From Candidatus Solibacter usitatus (GTDB lineage Bacteria; Acidobacteriota; Terriglobia; Bryobacterales; Bryobacteraceae), in contig JACPVQ010000134.1 of NCBI GenBank assembly GCA_016191645.1, positions 1-37,513 of the forward strand: DNA of 37,513 nt, given 5' to 3'. The first letter of the stretch is position 1, and every line of letters begins with the position of its first letter. The position numbers and the translations under genes were made by a program. Of the stretch, positions 9,093 through 17,289 are shown in pieces. A model generated the notes under the pieces. It saw only the letters and a program-made list of their open reading frames with translations. It did no database searches and was not told the DNA's origin.

Positions 9093-9837
9093 CGCGCTCG
9101 CATCTCTTTCCTGCGCCGCTGTCCTGTTCTCGCAGCAGGCGGAGATGGTGCGCATCCCCGCATCGGCTTGCACCATCGGAGCCACCACCAGCCATGAGGA
9201 GATTCACAAAGAGCAGGTAGCGGCATTCTCCATCGCCAAGACGCCTGTCACCAACGCGCAGTATAAAGATTTTGTCGATGCGACGGGCCATCCTGCTCCC
9301 GAACGCAACTCCATCGGAAGCAAATTCCATTTGTGGAACGGAAATGCTTTTCCGCCCGAGATTGCAGAGCAGCCGGTGGTAAACGTTTCCTGGAATGACG
9401 TCACGGCATACTGCGCGTGGCTCTCGAAGAAATCGGGCAAGACGTTTCGTCTGCCTACCGAGGAAGAATGGGAAATCGCCGCGCGTGGCGGACAAAAAGG
9501 GAAGCTCTATCCGTGGGGAGACAAGATCGATAGCAAACAAGCGTGGTTTGGAGGAAAGTGGAACGGCCTCAGCACGCTTCGTCCCGCGGGCTACGGTGAA
9601 CCCAACGCGTTCGGTCTGCTGGGAATGGCGGGCAACGTCTGGCAGTGGACAGCCGACTGGTATGTGCCGGTTTTCAACGGCCGTCCTGTTGAAGAAGAGC
9701 TGAAATTGTTCAGGGTCATCCGTGGAGGCTCGTGGGCCAATGAAGCAGAGTTCCTCAAGGTGAACTACCGCAACTTCCATCCACCCGATTTCAAAGATCT
9801 TTTTCTTGGATTCCGGGTGGCGACGTCCGTCGATTAG
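9073..9837 (+). CDS. Exported formylglycine-generating-enzyme-like (SUMF1 domain) protein lacking the catalytic cysteines
   Basis: The chosen start is TTG 9073, which overlaps the DUF1501 gene by 20 bases and gives a signal peptide (MRKLSLSALASLSCAAVLF). The rest of the 254-residue protein is one FGE-sulfatase domain: KTPVTNAQYKDF, PVVNVSWNDVTAYCAWLSKKSGKTFRLPTEEEWE, YPWG, GMAGNVWQWTADW and RVIRGGSWANE. True aerobic formylglycine-generating enzymes have a copper-binding Cys pair shortly after the RGGSW motif. Here that stretch reads ANEAEFLKVNYRNFH and has no Cys. The protein is therefore unlikely to oxidise sulfatase cysteines and more likely acts as a binding or accessory domain. Its stop overlaps the stop of the convergent gene. 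Confidence 0.85.
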   Translation: MRKLSLSALASLSCAAVLFSQQAEMVRIPASACTIGATTSHEEIHKEQVAAFSIAKTPVTNAQYKDFVDATGHPAPERNSIGSKFHLWNGNAFPPEIAEQPVVNVSWNDVTAYCAWLSKKSGKTFRLPTEEEWEIAARGGQKGKLYPWGDKIDSKQAWFGGKWNGLSTLRPAGYGEPNAFGLLGMAGNVWQWTADWYVPVFNGRPVEEELKLFRVIRGGSWANEAEFLKVNYRNFHPPDFKDLFLGFRVATSVD

Positions 9838-10127
9838 CTTTCGGTGGAAAGCTCTTCTTCCTCGGCTGCCTGAGGGCCAGATGCTTTCGCTTCCTCAATC
9901 AGACGCCTTGCGGCATCGGCTTCTTCACGCGGTACGCGCACTTCAAAAGGTAAGGTTGGAAGCGAGGAAGACCCAATCAGTACGGCCTCTATGCCGCCCG
10001 CGCGCAAAAGGCCTTCAATCGCCATTGCCTCCATTTCTGCCTCTGTCCCAACGGCGCGGAAAACGCGCTCCAAATCGAGATCATGAGCCGGGTTACCGGC
10101 CTGTACTACTTCGATTTCTTCTTCCAT
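9834..10127 (-). CDS. DUF2007-like small protein
   Basis: This 97-residue acidic protein starts at ATG 10127, preceded by a G-rich stretch (GGTGGGGG). A TTG start six codons upstream is possible. The pattern (an EAEMEAMAIEGLLRAGGIEAVLIGSS core, then VRVPREEADAARRLIEEAK) matches DUF2007, a small ferredoxin-like alpha/beta family annotated as putative signal-transducing protein. It has an acidic low-complexity tail (AAEEEELSTES). The gene is convergent with the SUMF1-domain gene, and the two stop codons overlap as TTAG. It is divergent from the YtxH-like gene, with a 56-bp gap. Function is unknown. Confidence 0.7.
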   Translation of the reverse strand: MEEEIEVVQAGNPAHDLDLERVFRAVGTEAEMEAMAIEGLLRAGGIEAVLIGSSSLPTLPFEVRVPREEADAARRLIEEAKASGPQAAEEEELSTES

Positions 10128-10183
10128 GCCCCCACCATACCGCAACGGCCGCTAGAATGAAGGCAGAGAGGAAATCCATTTTC

Positions 10184-10447
10184 ATGCGTGAAGAAGATTC
10201 AGGTAAACTGGCATGGTTTTTTGCGGGTGCGGCGATTGGCGCCGCCATCGCGCTTTTGTACGCGCCTGCTCCGGGCAGGGACACGCGCCGCAAGATTGGC
10301 CAGACGGCGAGCAAAGGGAAAGAGCGTCTGGCTGAAAAGAGCCGGGACCTGGTGGAGAAGGGAAAAGAGTTGTACGAACGCGGACGGCAGATGGCGGAGG
10401 ACGCGTCGGAAGTAATTGAGAGCGGCCGCAAGCTGGTCAAGGGATAA
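10184..10447 (+). CDS. YtxH-like small membrane protein
   Basis: This 87-residue protein starts at ATG 10184, with an AGAGGA stretch upstream; an in-frame ATG at 10157 has no ribosome-binding site. A single glycine-zipper membrane helix (LAWFFAGAAIGAAIALLYAP, about 8-27) is followed by PGRDTRRKI and then a charged amphipathic helix (about 35-85). This is the layout of YtxH/gas-vesicle-like envelope-stress proteins. The family is common in acidobacteria and firmicutes, and its members are small inner-membrane proteins of unclear role. The next gene (rocA) begins six bases after the stop. Confidence 0.75.
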   Translation: MREEDSGKLAWFFAGAAIGAAIALLYAPAPGRDTRRKIGQTASKGKERLAEKSRDLVEKGKELYERGRQMAEDASEVIESGRKLVKG

Positions 10448-10452
10448 CCGCG

Positions 10453-12012
10453 ATGAGTGCCGTGGGACCCGGCACGTTCCGCAACGAGTCTTATCGCGAG
10501 TTCTCTTTGCGTGAGAATTCCGATTCGATGCGCGACGCCTTGCAGCGCGCGCGGAATTCGTTCGGGCGCGAATCCGATTTGCGGATTGCCGGCGATGCGT
10601 GCAAGGGTGGCGGCACGTTCGCCTCACTGAACCCATCGCGCCCATCCGAAATTGTTGGGATCCACCAATCGGGAACCGTGGAGCAGGCATGCACCGCCGT
10701 GGAGGCGGCCCATGCGTATTTTCCGGAATGGAGCGCTACGCCTGCGACGAAGCGGATCGAGTTATTGCTTCGCGCCGCCGCCATCTTTCGGGAACGCAAA
10801 TCCGATTTCAACGCCTGGTTGATTCTGGAAGCCGGCAAAAACTGGCAGGAAGCCGAGGCGGATACCTGCGAGGCCATCGATTTCTGTGAATACTACGCGC
10901 GCCTGATGGCCCGTCTGGCGAAGCCCGAACCTTTGGTCCAAATGCCCGGGGAACATGGCGAGCTTCAATACTTGCCGCTCGGCGTTGGCATTATTATTCC
11001 GCCGTGGAATTTCCCACTGGCCATCCTGGTGGGTATGGCCGCCGCCGCTTTGGTGGCGGGAAACACGGTTATTATCAAACCTTCCAGCGAAACGCCCACC
11101 ATTGCCGCGAAGGCCTTAGACGTTTTCCTGGAAGCCGGTTTTCCTCCGCGCAGCGTTTCGTTCCTCACCGGAAGCGGAGCCACCATCGGCGACGCTCTTG
11201 TTTCCCATCCCAAGACGCGATTTGTTTCCTTCACCGGTTCGCGCGAGGTCGGCCTGCACATTAACGAGTTGGCTGCGCGCACGGTCAAAGGACAGATTTG
11301 GATCAAGCGAGTGGTAGCGGAAATGGGCGGGAAGGACGCCATCGTTATCGATGCCGATACGGATGTCGATCTCGCCGCCGCCGGTGTGGCCGCATCCGCG
11401 TTCGGCTATCAGGGACAGAAATGTTCGGCCTGCTCGCGCGCCATTGTCCATGAGGATGTTTACGAAGAGTTTCTGCGATGCCTGTTGCCGCGCGTCGAAA
11501 AGTTGAAGCAGGGTCCCGCCGACGAATTCGGCAACGACATGGGGCCGGTAGTCAGCGAGCGCGCAATGAAGGGCATCCTTGAATACATAGAGACCGGGAA
11601 ACGCGAAGGCCGGTTGCTGATAGGCGGCGAACGCGTGGCGCGGGAAGGGTATTACATCGCGCCAACCGTGATTGCCGATGTCGGCCGTGACGCGCGCATT
11701 TTTCAGGAAGAGATTTTCGGTCCCGTGCTTGCCGTCACCAAGGCGCGCGACTTCAACCACGCGCTCGAATTGGCCAACGATACGGAGTACGGATTAACGG
11801 GCGCAGCCTACACGCGCGATCCTCAAAAAATCAGGTTGGCCAAGGAAAAGTTTTTCGTGGGCAACCTATACATCAACCGCAAATGTACGGGCGCCATGGT
11901 GGGAGCCCATCCATTTGGCGGCTTCAACATGTCCGGCACTGATTCGAAGGCCGGCGGTCCCGACTATCTGCTGCAGTTTCTCCAGGCCAAGAGCATTGCG
12001 GAGAAGGTCTGA
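10453..12012 (+). CDS. rocA: L-glutamate gamma-semialdehyde (1-pyrroline-5-carboxylate) dehydrogenase
   Basis: This 519-residue protein is an aldehyde dehydrogenase of the RocA/PutA C-terminal type. It oxidises glutamate semialdehyde to glutamate with NAD+ in proline and arginine catabolism. Visible motifs are IIPPWNFPLAIL, GNTVIIKPSSETP, the general-base Glu in VVAEMGGKDAIV, and the nucleophile Cys324 in GQKCSACSR. The GQKCSACSR context and the GGPDYLLQFLQAKSI tail favour the delta-1-pyrroline-5-carboxylate group over other aldehyde dehydrogenases. No proline dehydrogenase gene is in the window. The M1 peptidase gene starts two bases after the stop, suggesting cotranscription, in line with amino-acid and peptide use. 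Confidence 0.9.
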   Translation: MSAVGPGTFRNESYREFSLRENSDSMRDALQRARNSFGRESDLRIAGDACKGGGTFASLNPSRPSEIVGIHQSGTVEQACTAVEAAHAYFPEWSATPATKRIELLLRAAAIFRERKSDFNAWLILEAGKNWQEAEADTCEAIDFCEYYARLMARLAKPEPLVQMPGEHGELQYLPLGVGIIIPPWNFPLAILVGMAAAALVAGNTVIIKPSSETPTIAAKALDVFLEAGFPPRSVSFLTGSGATIGDALVSHPKTRFVSFTGSREVGLHINELAARTVKGQIWIKRVVAEMGGKDAIVIDADTDVDLAAAGVAASAFGYQGQKCSACSRAIVHEDVYEEFLRCLLPRVEKLKQGPADEFGNDMGPVVSERAMKGILEYIETGKREGRLLIGGERVAREGYYIAPTVIADVGRDARIFQEEIFGPVLAVTKARDFNHALELANDTEYGLTGAAYTRDPQKIRLAKEKFFVGNLYINRKCTGAMVGAHPFGGFNMSGTDSKAGGPDYLLQFLQAKSIAEKV

Positions 12013-12013
12013 A

Positions 12014-14422
12014 ATGCTACTGAGTGCATTCACGTTTCTGATTTCCCAGTTCGCTTACGGCGGTGCGGCAGCGGATCTGGCAAAAGAGATTCGCGGCACG
12101 GCTCTCGATGCGGACAACTGTTACCGCGTCCGTGATCTACGGTTTGCCATTGATGAAATTAAGATCTACTTCAGCGATGGGTTCCTCATTTTCGGCAAGC
12201 CCGTGGACGGCAAGATCGTTTCGGCCATCTACTCCGCCGACGTCGAAGGCGGCGACGCCGAATTACTGCTCATGCCTCCGCTGCAACAGGAAAGGCGGTC
12301 TCTCGCGGCATTCGCGCGCTCGCCAAACCTGAGCGAACATTTCAAACATGCGGTGCTCATCTTTACCAGCGACGACGCCATGCAGTTGCTGGCTACGGCA
12401 AAAGCGTCGGGAGCCGCCAACAGCCGCGAGATGGGTTTGCTGCTCGCCGGGAAGCACAGTGCGACCCTGGCGAATTTCGCCACCAGTTTTGAGGTTCGCC
12501 TGGTGCAGGATCTCTTATCCAGCCGCCGTTCCGACCGCGGATTCTTTTACGCCGCCTTTGGTGGAGTGACGTTAGGCAACTTCGATCTCATTCACGATCC
12601 GCGCGGCCGGCAGCAAATCAATGTCGGGCAGGTTGCGTTCCGCAATGATCGCCGCTACTTCGACGTGTGGACGAACTTTGAAGCACAATCCTGGAGAATG
12701 GGCCGGCGGAAAACCGCGGAGCCCGAAATCCGCATTGAAGATTTCCGCATTGACGCAACCATTCACCCGGATCTTTCCATGAAAGCCGTGACCAGGATGC
12801 GCATTACGCCGCAAGTTGCCGACCGCGTCCTGCCTCTGGAGATCTCGCAGCGAATGCGCGTCACCTCGGTTAAGGTGGACGGCGAAGAGGTGGAGTCGTT
12901 TGCGCCGGAATCAATGCGGGCCAACTTGATTCGCGGCAACGAAAACAACCAGCTGTTGCTTGTGGGTTCCCGCAATTTCATCGCGAACAAGCCCTTGGAA
13001 GTGGAGATTGCGCACGAAGGCAACGTCATTCTGCAGGCCGGCGAGGGAGTCTACTTCATCGCCTCGCGAGGCACGTGGCATCCCAATCGCAGCCTCGGCT
13101 TCAGCCAGTTCGATGTCACCTTCCGCGTTCCAAAAGGCTTGGACCTTGTGTCGTCCGGGAATCTGGTCAGTGAAACCATGGACGGCGAGTGGAAGGTGAT
13201 TCGCCGCAAGACATCCGCTCCGGCGCGGTTTTTCGGCTTCAACCTCGGCGACTGGAGCCACACCGATCTCACCAGGGGTGGCATCAAAGTGGACGTGTGC
13301 GCGAACCGCAAACTGGAGACCGCGCTCGCGCCAAGACCGCGCATCACTGATCTTTCGCCGCAGCCTCCGGTTTTTCCGGGCCGCCCTCAAAGGAAAGGTA
13401 ATCCTCAGGACGCACTGCTTTTTCCCGTAACTACCGCGCCGCCGAACCCGGCCGCTCGACTGCAGAAACTGGCGCAAGATGCGGCCACCGCTTTGGAAGA
13501 GATGACGGCGCGGTTCGGTAAACCGCCCATTCAAACCCTGACGGTCTCACCCATTCCCGGGCGTTTCGGGCAAGGGTTTCCAGGGTTGGTCTATTTAGCG
13601 ACGCTATCGTATCTGGATCCTTCCCAACGTCCGGCCTCACAAACAACTTCCTCCGACCAATTGTTTTTCTCCGATCTGCTGCTGGCCCACGAGATTGCAC
13701 ATCAATGGTGGGGCAACGCCGTTGTCCCTGCCGGTTATCAGGATGAATGGTTGATGGAATCGCTGGCGAACTACTCATCCGTGTGGCTTCAAGAGAGGAA
13801 AAAAGGTCCCAAGGCCGTGGACCAGATTCTCGATGAATACCGCCGGGCCCTGCTGCACAAGGACTCAAGCGGAGCGACTCTCGAAAGCGCCGGTCCTATT
13901 ACGCTGGGCTACCGTCTATACAATTCCCTCTCGCCATCCTCATGGGCCGCGGTGACCTACCAGAAGGGCGCATGGATTCTGCATATGCTGCGCAGGCGTA
14001 TGTCCGATCAAAAATTCCAGGAGATGCTGACACAGCTCTACAAGCAATATCAATTCCGCTCCATAAGCAGTGGTGAGTTTCAACAACTGGCTGCGTCGTA
14101 CATGCCCAAAGGTTCGCCCGATCCAAAGCTGGAGGGCTTCTTCGAAACCTGGGTGCACGGAACCGGAATCCCCGCATTGAAGCTGAGTTGGAGTACCAGC
14201 GGAAAAGCCCCGAACGTAACGCTAACGGGCACCGTCACGCAAAGCGAGGTGGACGATGATTTTTCGGTGTGGGTTCCCGTCGAGATTCAGACAGGCCGCG
14301 GCAAGCCCCTGATCGAGTGGGTGAAAACAGATAAGGACCCAGTGAAATTCACAGTCAAGTTAGCAGCGCCTCCAGTGAAGGTATTGTTGGACCCGTCAAA
14401 CACAACACTCACGCGCAAATAG
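12014..14422 (+). CDS. M1-family zinc metallopeptidase, probably exported
   Basis: The start is ATG 12014, just behind the rocA stop, giving 802 residues; the frame is open further upstream but inside rocA. A short hydrophobic N terminus (MLLSAFTFLISQFAYGGAAA) may be a signal peptide. The zinc site is the M1 pattern: HEIAHQWW at 559-566 and E582 in EWLMES, i.e. HEXXH-X18-E. The usual GAMEN exopeptidase motif is replaced by GQGFPGLVYLATLSY, so aminopeptidase specificity is uncertain. Residues 1-240 are a family-specific N-terminal region without a recognised motif. The 3' end is followed after 17 bases by a multi-hairpin repeat. Confidence 0.87.
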   Translation: MLLSAFTFLISQFAYGGAAADLAKEIRGTALDADNCYRVRDLRFAIDEIKIYFSDGFLIFGKPVDGKIVSAIYSADVEGGDAELLLMPPLQQERRSLAAFARSPNLSEHFKHAVLIFTSDDAMQLLATAKASGAANSREMGLLLAGKHSATLANFATSFEVRLVQDLLSSRRSDRGFFYAAFGGVTLGNFDLIHDPRGRQQINVGQVAFRNDRRYFDVWTNFEAQSWRMGRRKTAEPEIRIEDFRIDATIHPDLSMKAVTRMRITPQVADRVLPLEISQRMRVTSVKVDGEEVESFAPESMRANLIRGNENNQLLLVGSRNFIANKPLEVEIAHEGNVILQAGEGVYFIASRGTWHPNRSLGFSQFDVTFRVPKGLDLVSSGNLVSETMDGEWKVIRRKTSAPARFFGFNLGDWSHTDLTRGGIKVDVCANRKLETALAPRPRITDLSPQPPVFPGRPQRKGNPQDALLFPVTTAPPNPAARLQKLAQDAATALEEMTARFGKPPIQTLTVSPIPGRFGQGFPGLVYLATLSYLDPSQRPASQTTSSDQLFFSDLLLAHEIAHQWWGNAVVPAGYQDEWLMESLANYSSVWLQERKKGPKAVDQILDEYRRALLHKDSSGATLESAGPITLGYRLYNSLSPSSWAAVTYQKGAWILHMLRRRMSDQKFQEMLTQLYKQYQFRSISSGEFQQLAASYMPKGSPDPKLEGFFETWVHGTGIPALKLSWSTSGKAPNVTLTGTVTQSEVDDDFSVWVPVEIQTGRGKPLIEWVKTDKDPVKFTVKLAAPPVKVLLDPSNTTLTRK

Positions 14423-14439
14423 TTTGTACTACTTACTCT

Positions 14440-14594
14440 GTGTAGGGCAGGTCTCCAGACCTGCTGCGGGATCTCCAGATCCCGCATGGCCTCGCGAGAG
14501 GCCATCGGCTGCGACGCAGCCGCTTCAACTACAACGATCCCTTCCGACAGAGCCGGTCTGGAGACCGCCTCGCAGCTTTGGAGAGCTGCCCCAC
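14440..14594. repeat. Multi-hairpin dispersed repeat, copy 1
   Basis: This 155-bp block is almost entirely palindromes in series. They are CAGGTCT-CC-AGACCTG, GCGGGATCT-CC-AGATCCCGC, ATGGCCTC-GCGA-GAGGCCAT, CGGCTGC-GAC-GCAGCCG, a spacer, CGGTCT-GG-AGACCG, and GCAGCT-TTGGAG-AGCTGC. The ends are imperfect inverted repeats (GTGTAGGGCAGGTCTCC and the complement of GGAGAGCTGCCCCAC). A second copy lies at 33905-34080. The block fills the space between two convergent genes and ends three bases before the ChbG-like stop, so it may act as a two-way terminator or RNA stabiliser. Size, inverted ends and internal structure resemble a MITE or REP-like element. No transposase is nearby. Confidence 0.88.
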
Positions 14595-14597
14595 CAG

Positions 14598-15392
14598 CTA
14601 CAGTTGATGGTAGCCAACCAGCCGGATTCCGTTTTCTTTTATCGCCTGCTTCGCCTCATCCGACACCAGCGCGCGCAATTCCGCCTCGCGGCTCTCCTTG
14701 AGCCGGGACGTGCCATAGCGTAGCTCTTCGTCGCAATACCCAGGATGCGTCATTAACTCGGTGGTGCCTTCGGGCAGTTTTTGAAGAAGCTCTACAAGTT
14801 CGGACGTCTGCAGGAACCCCGTCAACGAGAATCCCGCAAAGTGGTCCGTCGTGCGGCAGCCGTACGTCCGGAGAGTTCGCTGAAACCACCAGCGCACAAG
14901 ACCCAGGGCGCGGCTGATCGCCTTACGGCTACCAGGCACTGTTCCACTTTGCATGGGGAAATCGAATGGCCGCCTCACCCACGGAATCGAATACTTCCGC
15001 GAGAGTCTTGCCACCACTTTCAATACCGTTGGAAGCAGATGGGTGTGCTTGTGCGTATCGAGATGCGTGAGCTTGATCCCCGCGTCCAGACAGCGGCGAA
15101 TCTGCGCGTCCAACTCACCCTCCACGTTAACCTTCCCGCGCAACATTTTCTTTACCAGTTCCTTCACGGTGTAGGGCTGCGATGGGCCGCCTACCAGCGT
15201 CAAGTGGCATCCGATATCCAGCGACGGGTACTTATGCGACAGCTTGACGGCGTGGTCGAATGCCGTCCCGGTCGCCATGATCGTGGTGGACGTGAGAATG
15301 CCGCGCAGGTGGGCAATCACAATCCCATCGTTGATGCCCAGGGTCTGGCCAAAATCGTCCGCGTTGATGATGAGGTTCTTCTCGCAACTCAA
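14598..15392 (-). CDS. ChbG/YdjC-like (HpnK-type) carbohydrate deacetylase
   Basis: This 264-residue protein belongs to the YdjC family of metal-dependent polysaccharide-deacetylase-fold enzymes. The metal and active-site motifs are NADDFG near residue 11, the LDIGCHLTL segment and the HLDTHKHTH cluster. Start is TTG 15392, whose sequence TTGA overlaps the stop of mlaD, so translation is coupled. Hopanoid-cluster members (HpnK) share this layout, and association with a lipid-transport operon fits an envelope glycolipid substrate, but the substrate is not determined. It is the last gene of a four-gene minus-strand operon; its stop is three bases from the hairpin repeat. Confidence 0.85.
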   Translation of the reverse strand: MSCEKNLIINADDFGQTLGINDGIVIAHLRGILTSTTIMATGTAFDHAVKLSHKYPSLDIGCHLTLVGGPSQPYTVKELVKKMLRGKVNVEGELDAQIRRCLDAGIKLTHLDTHKHTHLLPTVLKVVARLSRKYSIPWVRRPFDFPMQSGTVPGSRKAISRALGLVRWWFQRTLRTYGCRTTDHFAGFSLTGFLQTSELVELLQKLPEGTTELMTHPGYCDEELRYGTSRLKESREAELRALVSDEAKQAIKENGIRLVGYHQL

Positions 15393-16462
15393 AACAGACC
15401 CAGTTTGATGCTCAGGAACTTCTTTGGGTTGGCACGGAAATCTTTCAACAGGCCATTGAGTTCGCGCGTGGTTCCGTTCAACGATTCGTACAGCTGAGCG
15501 TTCACCAACAATTGTCCGAGAGTCCCTTGCCCGCTGTTGATCTTCTCCACGGTGGTATCGATGTGCCGGATGAGCGTCACAATCTGCGTGTGCAGTTCGT
15601 CGCTCTTCAGCACCTTGCCGGCGGTGCCCTTACCAGCCTGCAAGTCTTCCAGAACGCGCCGCATCAGAACCAGATTCTTTTGCACTTCGTCGTAAATCGC
15701 CGGGTCCTTGAGAAGCTTACCCGCGGTTCCCTTGCCGTCTTCCAGTCCCGCAAGCATGCGGTCGATGCGCTGGATGGGCGAGCGAATGTCATTGTACAAA
15801 GCGTCGTCGTAGAGAAGCTTGCTCGCCGTGCCTTTGCCGGAATTCACAGCTGTGAGCGTCTTCTGAAACTCAGCGAGGATCGAATCCACGCGGGCATAGA
15901 TCGCCTCGTCGTAGAGCAGCTTTCCGATATTGCCTTTGCCCGATTCCACCTGGCTGATAATTCCGTCGATCTTGTCGAGCGTCACTTTCGCGGAAGTGAG
16001 CAGAGGGAAGAAACTGTCCATCATCTCGAACAGTTCGTTCGATGCCTTGGCGGCAATGGTTGCGCCATCCTTGACGGTGACGGCACTGTCGCCCCGTTTG
16101 ATGTTCATGAACTTCGAACCGAGCAGATTCTCAGCGGTCACCGTGGCCAAAGAATCGATAGGGATCCGGCTCAACATGTCCTCATTGACAGCCATTTCGA
16201 CCCGCACAACGCGCTCCTTCGCAGTTTCCCCTGACAGCGCGACAGCCTTCACATTGCCGGCGTTGATGCCGTTCACGCGCACCGGGGCTCCTACGGCTAC
16301 CGCCGCGGCGTCTCCCAAATACGTATAGAGGGTCACCTGTTTGGTGAATAGGCCCGTGGTGCCCGTCAGTAGGTAAACAAGCACACCAGTCAGTGACAAG
16401 GCGGCGATCGCCGTCATGCCGACCCTAAGTTGTGCCCAACCTACTTTACTTGCCGATGGCAT
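15389..16462 (-). CDS. mlaD: MCE-domain (MlaD-type) lipid-transport protein with five 34-residue repeats
   Basis: This 357-residue protein has an N-terminal membrane anchor (about 12-34) and one MCE domain (about 40-130: YTYLGDAAAVAVGAPVRVNGI ... VTAENLLGSKFMNI). The domain forms the periplasmic lipid-carrying ring of Mla-type transporters. The C-terminal half is a regular repeat: a motif S/D-G-K/Q-G-(T/N)-x-x-K/Q-L/V-L begins at residues 174, 208, 242, 276 and 310, exactly 34 residues apart, each followed by a helix. The start ATG 16462 has AAGGA seven bases upstream. It follows mlaF by 14 bases and overlaps the ChbG-like gene by TTGA. Confidence 0.9.
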   Translation of the reverse strand: MPSASKVGWAQLRVGMTAIAALSLTGVLVYLLTGTTGLFTKQVTLYTYLGDAAAVAVGAPVRVNGINAGNVKAVALSGETAKERVVRVEMAVNEDMLSRIPIDSLATVTAENLLGSKFMNIKRGDSAVTVKDGATIAAKASNELFEMMDSFFPLLTSAKVTLDKIDGIISQVESGKGNIGKLLYDEAIYARVDSILAEFQKTLTAVNSGKGTASKLLYDDALYNDIRSPIQRIDRMLAGLEDGKGTAGKLLKDPAIYDEVQKNLVLMRRVLEDLQAGKGTAGKVLKSDELHTQIVTLIRHIDTTVEKINSGQGTLGQLLVNAQLYESLNGTTRELNGLLKDFRANPKKFLSIKLGLF

Positions 16463-16476
16463 GGATTAAGTCCTTT

Positions 16477-17286
16477 TCAGTGTCGCAAAACGAACTTCGA
16501 AATGTACGGGTCCGTGGAAAGCCCCAGTTCTTCCCGCGTTCCTTCGAACACAAGTTTGCCTTCACGCATCACCATAAACTTGAGCCCGCTGACGCTGCCG
16601 CCGTCGCTGGATGCCGCGCGCAGTTCGCCGCTGTCGCGGTCAAATCGATACTTCGCCATGATCTGGCCGTCCTGAAAACGCTGCGTCACAATCACGGTGG
16701 TGGCGTTTCGCAAGTCCCTTTCCTTCACCAGCAAAGCCATGATGTTGTTTGCCGTAATCGGATCAAGGCCGGCGGTTGGGGAATCGTAGAGAACCAAGGC
16801 CGGCTCCGTTACGTTCGCCCGGGCGATGCCCACCCTGCGCCGCATTCCACCGGAAAGTTCGCTCGGAAATTTTTCCAGCGTGTGCCCCAACTCGACGAAT
16901 GTCAACGCTTCTTCGACGCGCTGGTGTGTTTGCTCCTCATCCAACTGAATCGATTTCTGATTCACTAACGGGTACGAAACGTTTTCCTCAATGGTCAGCG
17001 AGTCGAACAAAGCACTCTCCTGAAACAGCATGCCCACGCGGGCGCGAATGGAAAACATCTCCTGCTCCCTGCGGCCCGTAATATCTTCGTTGAACAGAAA
17101 CACGCGTCCCTTCGAAGGGTGGAGCAACCCGATGGCGGTTTTCAGAATCACGGTTTTGCCGCTTCCGGATTCGCCCAGAACCACGCGGCTTTCGCCGTTC
17201 CTGATGTCGAAGGAAACGTCGTCCAGCGCCGGTTGACCGCCGAAGTCCACCGTGACACGTTCAAACCGCATTACGGAATCCGCCAT
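16477..17286 (-). CDS. mlaF: MlaF-type ABC ATPase of the MCE lipid transporter
   Basis: This 269-residue protein energises the Mla-type phospholipid transporter. Walker A is GESGSGKT (about 38-45), Q-loop FQESALFDSLTIEENV, signature LSGGMRRRVGIARA and Walker B LVLYDSPTAGLDP. The Walker B acidic residue plus Ser (YDSPTAGLD) replaces the common DEP; this is seen in some MlaF proteins (YDEPFTGLD in E. coli), so the change of E to S at the catalytic-base position is worth noting. It starts three bases after the mlaE stop. A MlaB-like STAS partner is not encoded here. Confidence 0.9.
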   Translation of the reverse strand: MADSVMRFERVTVDFGGQPALDDVSFDIRNGESRVVLGESGSGKTVILKTAIGLLHPSKGRVFLFNEDITGRREQEMFSIRARVGMLFQESALFDSLTIEENVSYPLVNQKSIQLDEEQTHQRVEEALTFVELGHTLEKFPSELSGGMRRRVGIARANVTEPALVLYDSPTAGLDPITANNIMALLVKERDLRNATTVIVTQRFQDGQIMAKYRFDRDSGELRAASSDGGSVSGLKFMVMREGKLVFEGTREELGLSTDPYISKFVLRH

Positions 17287-17289
17287 GGC

